A stretch of 45,440 nt of DNA. Source: Actinomadura rubrisoli (GTDB taxonomy: Bacteria > Actinomycetota > Actinomycetes > Streptosporangiales > Streptosporangiaceae). A model generated the notes under the pieces. The model had not been told where the DNA came from and did no database searches. It worked only from the letters and a program-made list of their open reading frames with translations. The stretch spans positions 1-45,440 of the forward strand of contig NZ_SMKU01000031.1 of NCBI RefSeq assembly GCF_004349215.1. Reading direction: 5' to 3'. The position numbers and the translations under genes were made by a program. Numbering within the stretch: position 1 is the stretch's first letter; each line of letters begins with the position of its first letter. Of the stretch, positions 24,294 to 32,407 are shown one piece after another.

Positions 24294-25671
24294 TAGAGGA
24301 GATGCCGGAGGAGCGCCCGGGCTGTGGCAGAGCGGGCTGCCTCCGCGGCCCGTCCGGGTGGGCCTTGGGAGCGACGCGTCCGCTGACGTCGTCATCGTCG
24401 GCGCGGGCTTCACGGGCCTGTGGACGGCCTACTACCTGCGGACGGTCGCGCCGGAGCTGTCAGTGATCGTCTTGGAGGCCGAGACGGCCGGGTTCGGCGC
24501 GTCGGGCCGCAACGGCGGCTGGTGCTCCGGGGAACTGCCCGGAGGCCCGGCTCCCACGGTCCACCGCTACGGGAAGGACGCCGGGGTGGCGATGCAGCGA
24601 GCCGCGTTCGCCGCGGTCGAGGAGGTCGGGCGCGTCGTCGAGCGGGAGGGCATCGACTGCCGGATGCACCGTGGCGGGTCCCGGCTGCTCGCCCTGAGCG
24701 ACCCGCAGGCCGCCAGGCTCACGGCGATGGTCACGGGCCGTCACGCGCTCGGCTTCGGCTCTGGCGACTACCGGCTGCTCGGGCCGAAGGAGACATCCGG
24801 TCGCATCGCGGCGGCCGGGGTCGTCGCCTCGTCCTTCACACCGCACTGCGCCGCGCTCGATCCCGCGCGGCTGGCGCACGGCCTGGCCGAAGCCGCTGAG
24901 GCACGTGGAGCGGTCATTCACGAGCGCAGCGCGGTCCGGGAGATCCGTCCCGGGCTGGTGCGCACCGACCACGGCAGCGTCCGCGCGGAGGCGATCGTCC
25001 GGGCGACCGAGGGGTATACTCCCGCGCCGACCGGAGCCCGGCGCTCCCTCGCCACCGTCCACTCCTACATGATCGCCACCGAGCCGCTTCCCGAGGACGT
25101 GTGGGAGGCGATCGGCTGGGACGATCACGCGACGCTCGCCGACCTGCGGTTGCACTTCACCTACCTGCAGCGCACCGGCGACGGCCGCATCGCGCTCGGC
25201 GGCCGCGGCATCGGCAATCCGGCCGGGCCTCCCGGGCCCGCCCACGACCGGGCGCCCGCGATCCACCGCCGCCTCGCCGCGTCCCTCGACGCCCTCTTTC
25301 CCCAGCTCGGCGGGGCCGCCGCCATCAGCCACCGGTGGGGAGGGCCGATGGCGATCGCCCGCGACTTCCACCCCCGCGCCGGGTTCGACCGCGCTCGCGG
25401 GCTGGGCTGGGCCGGGGGGTACGGCGGCGACGGCATCGCCCTGGCCAACCTCGCTGGACGCACCCTCGCCCATCTCATCGTGGGCGTGGACAGCGAGGAG
25501 ACCCGGCTGTGCTGGGTCGGCCACCGGTCACCGCGCTGGGAACCCGGACCGCTGCCACGGTGGGGCATCGGCGCCATGAGCACGCTCGCCCACGGCGTGG
25601 ACCGGTACGAAGCACGAACCGGTCGTGCCCTGCCCGTCCTCGGCCCGCTCATCACCCGACTGTTCGGATGA
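24286..25671 (+). CDS. FAD-dependent amine/amino-acid oxidoreductase (DAO family)
   Basis: Taken from ATG 24286 the protein has 461 residues. Other in-frame ATGs lie at 24244, 24259, 24271 and 24277, and none has a ribosome binding site. The FAD-binding Rossmann motif is DVVIVGAGFTGLWTAYYLR (about 36-54), followed by LEAETAGFGASGRNGGWCSG, a signature of the DAO group that includes gamma-glutamylputrescine oxidase PuuB. Near the C-terminus GLGWAGGYGGDGIALANLAG closes the FAD site. It probably oxidises an amine or imino acid with O2 or another acceptor; the substrate is not readable. Its stop overlaps the transporter start (ATGA). Confidence 0.9.
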   Translation: MKIRGDAGGAPGLWQSGLPPRPVRVGLGSDASADVVIVGAGFTGLWTAYYLRTVAPELSVIVLEAETAGFGASGRNGGWCSGELPGGPAPTVHRYGKDAGVAMQRAAFAAVEEVGRVVEREGIDCRMHRGGSRLLALSDPQAARLTAMVTGRHALGFGSGDYRLLGPKETSGRIAAAGVVASSFTPHCAALDPARLAHGLAEAAEARGAVIHERSAVREIRPGLVRTDHGSVRAEAIVRATEGYTPAPTGARRSLATVHSYMIATEPLPEDVWEAIGWDDHATLADLRLHFTYLQRTGDGRIALGGRGIGNPAGPPGPAHDRAPAIHRRLAASLDALFPQLGGAAAISHRWGGPMAIARDFHPRAGFDRARGLGWAGGYGGDGIALANLAGRTLAHLIVGVDSEETRLCWVGHRSPRWEPGPLPRWGIGAMSTLAHGVDRYEARTGRALPVLGPLITRLFG

Positions 25672-26942
25672 GACGGATCCGGGGCGGTGTCCCCGCCCTT
25701 CCGGCACTCGTGCTCAGCGGCGCGGCCGCGCTGACCCAACTGGAACTCGTCGCCTTCGGAACCCTCGCCCCGCAGATCCGCGACGCCTTCGGCCTCACCG
25801 ACGCCCAGTTCACCGCGACGCTGTCGGCCGGGCTGCTCGTCGCCTTCGCGGGCCTCCTGGCCATGGGCGCGCTCGCCGACCGGCGCAACCGGCGCCGCCT
25901 GGCCCTGGCCTCGTTCGCGCTCTGGGCCATCGCGGCCGCCCTCGCCGGGCTCGCCACCGGGCTGGCCGTGCTGCTGCTGGCCCGCGTCGCGATGGCGCTC
26001 GGGTCGCTGGCCAACGAACCCGTCCACGCCAGCCTTCTGGCCGACTCCTACCCGCGGCCCGACCACTCGCGGGTCTTTGCCCTGCACGAGGGCGCCTACA
26101 GCGCCGCCGAGATCGCCGGGCCGCTGGCGGGCCTGATCGCCGCCGCCGTCGGCTGGCGCGGTGTCCTGCTCACCTTGGCCGTCCTCGGCGTCCTCCTCCT
26201 GGCCGCGCTCCATCGCGTCGCCGAGCCCGAACGCCCGCCGTCCCCGCACGTCCCGGCGGACGGGACCCGGACGATCCTGCGCTCGCCGGCCATGCGGCGG
26301 ATCCTGTCGGCGACCGCGTTGACCGGGCTCGCCCTCGGCCCGATCTCCGCGCTCCTGTCCTTCTTCCTTGAGCACGACCACGGCGTCGGCCCCTACGGAC
26401 GCGGGCTCATCGGCATCGGCGTGGGCGCCGGCGGCATCGCCGGGCTGGCCCTCGGCGCGGCCTTGGCCGGACGAGCGGCCGCAGCAGGCGCGGGGGCCCT
26501 GATACGGCTGATCGGACTGCTCTTCCTGGCAGGAGCGTCCGCCCTCACCCTCATGGCGGCCCTGCCCCACCTCGCCGTCGCGGTCACCGGCTCCGTCCTG
26601 GCCGCGATCTTTCTGTCCGGCTGGACGCCCGCCTACTGGGCGCTCCTCGGCCGCCTGCTCCCCAGCCACCTGCGCGGGCGCGGTGCCGCCTGCGCGACTC
26701 TCGCGATCGCCATCGGCGGGTTGCCCGCCTTCCTCGTCTCGGACCTCGGTGACCGCCACGGCTACACCTCGGCGTTCGCCGTCCTGGCCGCGGTGACCGC
26801 CCTCGCCGCGGGCATCGTGTGCACCGCCGCGCGGCACGCCGACACCGAGGACACCACCGGACCTACGCCGCAGGTCCTAGGGCCGGACCGTCCGATGGCC
26901 GATACCTCCCGCGTGCCCGTTCGGAGATCCTCGAAGGACTGA
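25668..26942 (+). CDS. Major facilitator superfamily transporter
   Basis: 424 residues from ATG 25668, overlapping the oxidoreductase stop. About twelve hydrophobic helices are visible. The loop 2-3 motif is GALADRRNRRRLALASF, and the central loop lies near PPSPHVPADGTR. The last 30 residues are hydrophilic. Translational coupling with the oxidoreductase and the shared TetR operator suggest that it imports the substrate or exports the product or a toxic analogue. The direction cannot be told from sequence. Ordinary family length. Confidence 0.88.
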   Translation: MRRIRGGVPALPALVLSGAAALTQLELVAFGTLAPQIRDAFGLTDAQFTATLSAGLLVAFAGLLAMGALADRRNRRRLALASFALWAIAAALAGLATGLAVLLLARVAMALGSLANEPVHASLLADSYPRPDHSRVFALHEGAYSAAEIAGPLAGLIAAAVGWRGVLLTLAVLGVLLLAALHRVAEPERPPSPHVPADGTRTILRSPAMRRILSATALTGLALGPISALLSFFLEHDHGVGPYGRGLIGIGVGAGGIAGLALGAALAGRAAAAGAGALIRLIGLLFLAGASALTLMAALPHLAVAVTGSVLAAIFLSGWTPAYWALLGRLLPSHLRGRGAACATLAIAIGGLPAFLVSDLGDRHGYTSAFAVLAAVTALAAGIVCTAARHADTEDTTGPTPQVLGPDRPMADTSRVPVRRSSKD

Positions 26943-27091
26943 TCGGGACGGGGAGGTGCGATGTCGGGTCCGGACGCCGTGGGCGCGGGCACGCCGCACC
27001 GCTCGTCGCTGAAGGGATGCGCTTCCCGCTGCCCGCCGGGACCGGTGCACGCATGTGTCACCGGACTTCCCAGCGGACGAAAGGAACCCGC

Positions 27092-28540
27092 ATGTCCTCG
27101 ACCCCGGCCCGGCGCCATCGCCTGGGCCTGACCCTCACCCTGCTGGCATTCGGCCAGCTCATCATCTCGCTCGACTACAACATCGTCTATGTGGCGCTGC
27201 CGGACATCGGGGGCGACCTCGGCTTCTCCGAGCAGAACCTGCAGTGGGTGATCAGCGCGTACGCGGTGGCGTACGGGGGCCTGCTGCTGCTCGGCGGACG
27301 CGCGTCCGACCTGTTCGGCCGCCGCCGGATGTTCGTGTTCGGCCTCGCGCTGTACGGACTGTCGTCGCTGGCCGGCGGGCTGGCGACGCATCCCGGCCTG
27401 CTGCTGGCCGCGCGCGCCGTCCAGGGGATCGGCGGGGCCTTCCTGTTCCCCGCGACGCTGTCGCTGGTCAGCACCACGTTCGCCGAGGGACGCGAGCGCA
27501 ACCGGGCGATGGCCGTGTGGGCCACGGCCGGCGCCGGGGGCATGGTGCTCGGCTCGCTGCTCGGCGGCGTCCTGACCCAGGCGTTCGGCTGGGCCGCGGT
27601 GTTCTACGTCAACGTGCCGCTGGCGCTCGCCGGGATCCTGGCGGCGTTCCCGCTGATCGCGCCGGACGGGCCGCGCGGGACCGGCCGCTCGTTCGACCTT
27701 CCGGGCGCGCTCACCGCCACGGCGGGCACGACCCTGATCGTCTTCGCGCTCGTCCAGGGACCGGAGTCGGGCTGGAACGCGCCGCCCGTCGCCGTCGCCG
27801 TGGCGGCCGGCGCGGTGCTGCTGGCCGCGTTCGTGCTGATCGAACGGCGCGGCTCGGATCCGCTCATGCCGCTGCGCCTGTTCCGCAACCGCCACCTCAG
27901 CGCGGGCATCGCCACCACGTTCCTGTTCATGGCGACGTTCGGCACGCTGGTGTACTTCCTGATGGTCTACTTCCAGACCGTTCAGGGCTACAGCCCGCTG
28001 CGCACCGGCGTCGCCTACCTGGTGCCGATGGCGGCGGTGGTCGCCGGCTCCAACCTCGGCGGGCATCTGGCGACCCGGTTCGGGACGCGCGCGACGCTGG
28101 TGGCCGGGCTCTCGCTGGGCGTGGCCGGGACGGTCTGGCTGGGGTTCGCGATGGCGCCGCACGGCTCGTACGTCGCGCTGACGGCACCGATGCTGATCTT
28201 CAGCTTCGGGCAGGGCATCGTCTTCACCACGATGTTCGCCGCCGCCTCCACCGGTGTGCCGCCGCACGAGTACGGCGTCGCGTCCGGAATGGCCTCGACG
28301 GGCCTCCAGGTCGGCAGCGCCGTCGGCCTGGCGGTCCTGGTCGGCGTCGCCAACGCCGGGACCGGCGGACGCACCGGCGAGGCGCTGCGGGTCGCGGTCA
28401 CGGACGGCCTGCGGGAGGCGGTGTTCGTGGCCGCCGTGGGCATCGCCGCGCTGATCCCGGTGGCGTTCGCCTTCGGTAAGGCGGACAAGGCGCCTTCCAC
28501 GGACGGCTCGGCGGAGACCGCCGCCGTCCACGCCGGCTGA
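27092..28540 (+). CDS. DHA2-type MFS drug exporter (14 TM)
   Basis: 482 residues from ATG 27092, six bases after AAAGGAA. DHA2 features: helix 1 with SLDYNIVYVALPDIGGDLGF (motif D1), GGRASDLFGRRRMFVFGLAL (motif A) and RAVQGIGGAFLFPATLSLV (motif B). ATAGAGGMVLGSLLGGVLTQ follows (motif C, antiporter). Fourteen helices are consistent with the length. Family members expel drugs, dyes or secondary metabolites using protons. It has no regulator directly adjacent: the 149-bp gap upstream shows no clear operator. Its end faces the alpha/beta hydrolase across a shared terminator. Confidence 0.92.
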   Translation: MSSTPARRHRLGLTLTLLAFGQLIISLDYNIVYVALPDIGGDLGFSEQNLQWVISAYAVAYGGLLLLGGRASDLFGRRRMFVFGLALYGLSSLAGGLATHPGLLLAARAVQGIGGAFLFPATLSLVSTTFAEGRERNRAMAVWATAGAGGMVLGSLLGGVLTQAFGWAAVFYVNVPLALAGILAAFPLIAPDGPRGTGRSFDLPGALTATAGTTLIVFALVQGPESGWNAPPVAVAVAAGAVLLAAFVLIERRGSDPLMPLRLFRNRHLSAGIATTFLFMATFGTLVYFLMVYFQTVQGYSPLRTGVAYLVPMAAVVAGSNLGGHLATRFGTRATLVAGLSLGVAGTVWLGFAMAPHGSYVALTAPMLIFSFGQGIVFTTMFAAASTGVPPHEYGVASGMASTGLQVGSAVGLAVLVGVANAGTGGRTGEALRVAVTDGLREAVFVAAVGIAALIPVAFAFGKADKAPSTDGSAETAAVHAG

Positions 28541-28543
28541 CCC

Positions 28544-28582
28544 AGGGGTGGGGCGCCCGCGTGCGCTGGGCGCCCCACCCCT
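28544..28582. terminator. Bidirectional terminator
   Basis: A perfect 15-bp stem AGGGGTGGGGCGCCC / GGGCGCCCCACCCCT with a nine-base loop sits between the convergent exporter and hydrolase genes. Confidence 0.9.
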
Positions 28583-28605
28583 GCCGCCGATCTCGGACGT
28601 GGCGG

Positions 28606-29394
28606 TCAGCGGGCCGCCTTCACGAACTCCGCGAGCTCCTTGGCCATCGGTTCCGGCTCCCAGGTGTGGGCGGCTCCCGGCATCCGCTTCTGCGTCGCCC
28701 CGGGGATCGCGGCGACGATGGAGTCGGCGGCGGTGAGCATCACGGGGAACGTCTCCTCGCCCACCAGCACTTCGACCGGGACGCGGATGCCGGCGCAGAG
28801 TTCGGCGAGGGGAGCCGATTCGGCCCACGTGAGCGACTCGCCGTCCGGCCGCAGGCTCCCGGCCTGGGCGACGAGGTCGGGGAACTCCGGGGAGGCGCGC
28901 CACGCGTCGAGGAACTCCGGCGGTATGTCCTTCATGTAGTAGGTGAGCGCGCCCTCCAGGTCACCGGCGTCCAGGCGCCGGTCGACCTCCTCGGCCCACT
29001 CCCGCGCCCCGCCGTCCTGCGGGCCCAGCGGCGCCTCCCAGAGCACCAGCCCGTCGACGCCGAGCCCCCGGGCGGCCGCGGCGAGCGCGATGGAGCAGCC
29101 GGAGGAGTGCCCGCACAGCACCGCGCTGCCGCCAGCGGCCTCGATTAGGGCGGCGACGGCGTCGAGCTCCCGGTCCAGGTCGATCCGTCCCTCGACCTTG
29201 CTCTCGCCTCGGCCCAGCCGGTCGTACACGATCGTCGTGATGCCCTGCCGCGCGGCCGACTCGGCGGTCGTCGTGGTGTACGGGTCGATGGCCCGGTAGG
29301 GGCCCGCGCCGGCGATGAAGATCAGCGCGGGGCCCGACCCGCGCAGGTCATAGGCGACTCGGTCGCCGCGGGACGTCTTCAGCTGGTCACTCAT
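28606..29394 (-). CDS. Alpha/beta hydrolase
   Basis: 262 residues from ATG 29394, nine bases after GAGGAG; the earlier ATG at 29403 touches that site. The fold elements are LIFIAGAGPYRA (oxyanion region), YDRLGRGES and the nucleophile elbow LCGHSSGCSIAL (Ser near residue 95). VPVEVLVGEETFP supplies a probable acid strand, and GAAHTWEPEPM contains the catalytic His. There is no signal peptide, so it is cytoplasmic. Substrate unknown: esterase, lactonase or haloperoxidase-like activity are all possible. Confidence 0.88.
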   Translation of the reverse strand: MSDQLKTSRGDRVAYDLRGSGPALIFIAGAGPYRAIDPYTTTTAESAARQGITTIVYDRLGRGESKVEGRIDLDRELDAVAALIEAAGGSAVLCGHSSGCSIALAAAARGLGVDGLVLWEAPLGPQDGGAREWAEEVDRRLDAGDLEGALTYYMKDIPPEFLDAWRASPEFPDLVAQAGSLRPDGESLTWAESAPLAELCAGIRVPVEVLVGEETFPVMLTAADSIVAAIPGATQKRMPGAAHTWEPEPMAKELAEFVKAAR

Positions 29395-29554
29395 GATCGG
29401 CATCTCCTCAGGTCGCGGATGTGCGCTCGACCGCGGCGCACCCGATTCCCGGGCCGCCACAAGGAGGACCAGCTGCCGGGGCGGAACTCATCGCTCCGCC
29501 AGTGGGTTTTTGCGCTTGGCAACACTCCCGAGGAGGGCTGCACCATTGTCCCGG

Positions 29555-29684
29555 CCGTCGATGTCCCGGCCGACGAGCAGATCACCGGACGGCCGGCCCG
29601 CACGTTCGTGTCACCGGACGGCCGGCCCGCATGTTCGCGGAGCGGGCCGCCGAGAATGCCGGCGCCTTCCGGTCCGGGTCCTGA
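29555..29684 (+). pseudogene. C-terminal remnant of an NmrA-like NAD(P)-binding protein, broken by a 29-bp duplication
   Basis: One frame gives ADEQITGRPARTF and the next frame gives VTGRPARMFAERAAENAG ending in a TGA at 29682. TGRPxRxFAEWAxxxAxxF is how many NmrA/SDR-type proteins end. The two frames are joined by a tandem duplication of 29 bases, which is not a multiple of three, so the reading frame breaks. Upstream text is not clearly related. I infer the leftover end of a lost gene. Confidence 0.45.
29582..29639. repeat. 29-bp tandem duplication
   Basis: The unit beginning TCACCGGACGGCCGGCCCGC occurs at 29582-29610 and again at 29611-29639, with two base differences (CACGTTCGTG versus CATGTTCGCG). 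Confidence 0.9.
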
Positions 29685-29756
29685 CCCGGAGGGGCGGCCG
29701 CGGCGGCGTCGATGGGCGGCGGCGCCGCGGCCGTGCACCCGGCTGGTCGATGGCGG

Positions 29757-30392
29757 TCAGGAGACGGTCACCGTGGTGTCGTCCAGGTAGTAGCTCTTGA
29801 AGATCGTGTACGTCGAGGCGATCATCACGGCCTGGGCGACGCAGATCCGCCCGCTGGAGTCCGGGGTCACCGTGGCCCGGTAGCTGTACTGGTACCAGCC
29901 CGGGCCTCCCTCATGCCCGGTGTACCCAAGGTCGGTGAAGCCCTGCCAGTTCCCGCCGACGGGCCCCTCGGGGTCGGTGACGCAGTCGGCTCCGCTGTAG
30001 GCCAGGGCGCGGTTCTTGCCGCCGGTGCCGCCGCCTGTCGTGTCCGGGCTCCACAGCCAGAACGAAAGGTCGAGCTGTACCGGGCTGGTGGTGCCGACCT
30101 GGAACTGTCGCTGGACGTACACCAGACCGCAGTCACTCACGCCGTTCGTCTGGAAATCGAGGCTGTGCGTACCGGTGCGGGCCTTGTCGGTGGAATGCAC
30201 GATGGTCGAGTTGTGCCGGACCGGGCAGTCCTGTGTCCCGGTGGTCTCGTCTGTTTGGGCCACCCATCCCTCGAAGCCGCTTTCGTAGCCGAAGTCGTAC
30301 GTCGCGGTCGTCGTCGCATCGGCGACAGCGGCGGTTCCCATCAGCAGGCCCACGGCGGCGGCTCCCGCGGTGATGAACGTTCTCAGGCTCAT
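29757..30392 (-). CDS. Secreted protein of unknown function
   Basis: 211 residues from ATG 30392, with GGGAGG five bases upstream. A Sec signal peptide (RTFITAGAAAVGLLMGTAAV, cleavage near ADA) leads a beta-rich domain with many aromatics: SGFEGWVAQTDE, FWLWSPDTT, WYQYSYRATV, YYLDDTTVTVS. There are four cysteines (in QDCPVRHN, SDCGLVY, GADCVTD and RICVAQA), enough for two disulfides. The pattern resembles a jelly-roll carbohydrate- or surface-binding module, but I do not recognise a family. It stands alone. Confidence 0.75.
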   Translation of the reverse strand: MSLRTFITAGAAAVGLLMGTAAVADATTTATYDFGYESGFEGWVAQTDETTGTQDCPVRHNSTIVHSTDKARTGTHSLDFQTNGVSDCGLVYVQRQFQVGTTSPVQLDLSFWLWSPDTTGGGTGGKNRALAYSGADCVTDPEGPVGGNWQGFTDLGYTGHEGGPGWYQYSYRATVTPDSSGRICVAQAVMIASTYTIFKSYYLDDTTVTVS

Positions 30393-30771
30393 GTGTCCTC
30401 CCTCGAAAGGCGCACGGAGGACACCACTTCCGGGCCCCCGCAACAGGAGATCAGCTGTTACTGATCGTGCTGCCTCACGCTAGGAGCCAGGGGCGCGGCC
30501 GACGATCCAGCCAACGCGTCCATCTTCGGTAGAGGAGGCTGGACCGTGTTCCAATGCTCGGTGTCCACGATTCACCACATGGACTTCGAGACGGCTTCTG
30601 CCCGGCGTGCGCTATCGACGGCACGTCCTCCGCCGGTACTCGCTGACCTGGAGAAAGCCCGTCCGCTGGCTGGACGGGCCGAGAACGCGCTCTCAATCCT
30701 CCGTTGGGACGCCAACTTGTCCGCGGTGTGCCGCGTCTTACAGGAAAACAGATCCACTGTCAGGGGGCAGG
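30393..30771. other. Intergenic stretch with one inverted repeat
   Basis: This holds promoters for the two divergent secreted-protein genes. A perfect 8-bp inverted repeat GCCCGTCC/GGACGGGC lies at 30657-30679. No reading frame in it looks coding. Confidence 0.5.
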
Positions 30772-31332
30772 ATGGGAACTGTAAACAAGGCCCATGTCGG
30801 TATCCGCCGCGCGATCGGGATCGGTGCGCTCGGAGCGTCCATGGTGTTCATCGGGCAGATGGCGGCGTCGGCCGAGAACGCCTCGGCGCCCGCTGCGCCC
30901 TCGGAGCCGAGCTGGTGCCATCAGGACGACATGAGCGTGACGATCAAGCCGGGTGGCGCCGGAGCCGGACACCGGTACGCCGACCTGGTGCTCGCCAACG
31001 ACTCGGACAACACCTGCAGCCTCCAGTCGTACGTTAGCCTGCGGCTGCTCGACGCCAAGGGGAAGCCGCTCCCGACCCGCGTCGTGCACCTTCCCGGGAA
31101 GCCGAAGCTGGTGACGCTGGAGCCGTTCGAGCGGGCCGTGACGCGGATGGACTGGAGCGTCGTCCCGACGGGCGACGAGCCCGTCGACCGTCCGTGCCAG
31201 CCCACCGCGGCGTCGCTGGACGTCGACCTTCCCCATTCCACGCCGGAGCCCGGCTGGAATGTGGTCGCGTGGAACTACGGCCCGGTCTGCAACAAGGGGA
31301 CCATCAACATCTCGCCGATACTGGCGGGCTGA
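30772..31332 (+). CDS. Secreted DUF4232-like protein
   Basis: 186 residues from ATG 30772, five bases after AGGGGGC. The signal peptide (RRAIGIGALGASMVFIGQMA) is followed by the domain: WCHQDDMSVTI, RYADLVLANDSDNTCSLQSY, GYVSLRLLD-type strand, PLPTRVVHLPG, FERAVTRMDWSVVP and NVVAWNYGPVCN. The CxL-G-YP-like strand pairs and two disulfide-forming cysteines fit the actinobacterial DUF4232 family of exported beta-sandwich proteins, usually lipoproteins. No lipobox is visible here. Function unknown. It is divergent from the other secreted protein and ended by a hairpin. Confidence 0.8.
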   Translation: MGTVNKAHVGIRRAIGIGALGASMVFIGQMAASAENASAPAAPSEPSWCHQDDMSVTIKPGGAGAGHRYADLVLANDSDNTCSLQSYVSLRLLDAKGKPLPTRVVHLPGKPKLVTLEPFERAVTRMDWSVVPTGDEPVDRPCQPTAASLDVDLPHSTPEPGWNVVAWNYGPVCNKGTINISPILAG

Positions 31333-31390
31333 ACCGGTCTTCCGAGTCCGCGAACTCGGCGGCTCCTCTAGAGCTAGAGCACATGCTGCA

Positions 31391-31424
31391 ACGGCGCCAC
31401 GGACGATGTCGTCCGTGGCGCCGT
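31391..31424 (+). terminator. Terminator after the DUF4232-like gene
   Basis: A perfect 14-bp stem ACGGCGCCACGGAC / GTCCGTGGCGCCGT with a six-base loop. The following segment, 31480-31560, is unusually AT-rich (it includes CAGATTATATGTC) and carries no gene. Confidence 0.85.
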
Positions 31425-31599
31425 CGCGCGTGGTCTAGGCGCGGACGTCATGTCCCGGCCGTGACCGCGCGCCGTCAGCGCTTTGTCTGATCAATCCCCA
31501 GATTATATGTCTGAAGATGATTTCTCCATAAAAGGCGTTCGGGTTTAAGAATCTTGGCTGGCGGCTCGTCGTTTCTCCGTTCCAGGGCGTTATTCAAGG

Positions 31600-32276
31600 G
31601 TGACGTCGACGGCGCCCGAACGCGTGGTCGTTCCGCGTTGCCGCGTCGCGTGTTCCCCTCGGGTCGAGGACCTCGTGAGCGAGACGGTGGTGGACCTCTA
31701 CGCGTCCAAGCCTTTCCAGGTGCTCTTGCAGGTCGCGAGGGAGACCGGGGAGCGGTCGGACATGGACGTCGTGCTGAAGTACGCGCGCAGGGCGGCGGTG
31801 ACGCATGTCTTCCAGCTCCATCGCGTGAGGCTCAGGGAGGTCAGGATCGCCGATGCCGTGTCGCAGTCCGTCCGGCCCGATCTCCGGAGACTGGTCGAGT
31901 CGGACATCTCCTTCTTTGATCTGGTGGATCGGCTCCCGTTCGACCAGCAGCAGGTCGTTGTGGGGCATGCCTATCTCGGCTTGCGATTTGTCGATATCGC
32001 GAAAGCGACCGGCATTCCGGCGGGGACGGTCAAGAGCCGTTGGAAGGCGGCGAAAAAGCGGCTTGAAGCGATCCTCGCGCACGACAACGACGACGAAAGG
32101 TGCTCGCCATCGCCAGGGACGTGCTGGACATGCCGTCCACGGCCACGCCAACGGCGTCCCCTACCGGCGGCTCCACTTCGCCCCCGGCGACCGAGGCCGG
32201 ACGGGACCCGCAGGAACGCAGGTCGAGCACCACCCCCACGCCGGAGCCTTCGCCATCGGAGGTGCCCATGGGGTGA
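31600..32276 (+). CDS. Partial sigma-70-like factor with a frame switch
   Basis: From GTG 31600 the protein reads through a short region-2-like segment (RVEDLVSETVVDLYASKPF) and a helical linker to a clear sigma region 4: FDLVDRLPFDQQQVVVGHAY, then FVDIAKATGIPAGTVKSRWK and KRLEAIL. Most of region 2.1-2.2 is missing. After about 32095 the original frame becomes Arg/Pro-only text running to 32334. The frame opened by GTG 32100 reads VLAIARDVLDMPSTATPT and then a Thr/Pro/Ser tail to TGA 32276, which looks genuinely coding. Either a base is lost near 32095 or a separate small gene overlaps. The start has no good ribosome binding site. Confidence 0.6.
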
Positions 32277-32290
32277 TCCGACCCGACACG

Positions 32291-32322
32291 GACGGGGCCG
32301 CACCCGGACCCGCGGCCCCGTC
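32291..32322 (+). terminator. Terminator after the sigma-like gene
   Basis: A perfect 10-bp stem GACGGGGCCG / CGGCCCCGTC with a 12-base loop, 14 bases after the TGA at 32276. It overlaps the Arg/Pro extension, supporting the shorter end. Confidence 0.7.
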
Positions 32323-32336
32323 CGCCCTCAATAGGA

Positions 32337-32360
32337 AACTACACCGTATAGTTGAGCTAT
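32337..32360. promoter_or_regulatory. Overlapping inverted repeats upstream of the cupin gene
   Basis: AACTA-N7-TAGTT (32337-32353) and ATAG-N5-CTAT (32348-32360) overlap in a short AT-rich island. The first, with core ACTACACCGTATAGT, resembles TetR-family operators. The regulator that would use it is not in the immediate neighbourhood. Confidence 0.5.
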
Positions 32361-32407
32361 TGCACTGCCTGGTTTAGTTTGGACGGACGGCTAGCAGAGG
32401 AGCGGGA

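Noticed and set aside
23637..24413. A longer TetR protein starting at 24413
   Set aside because: It would translate the operator palindrome and part of the oxidoreductase gene backwards; ATG 24227 has a ribosome binding site and a normal TetR N-terminus.
26762..28903. A 713-codon minus-strand frame opposite the DHA2 exporter
   Set aside because: No recognisable domain; the plus strand has exporter motifs, a ribosome binding site and a terminator.
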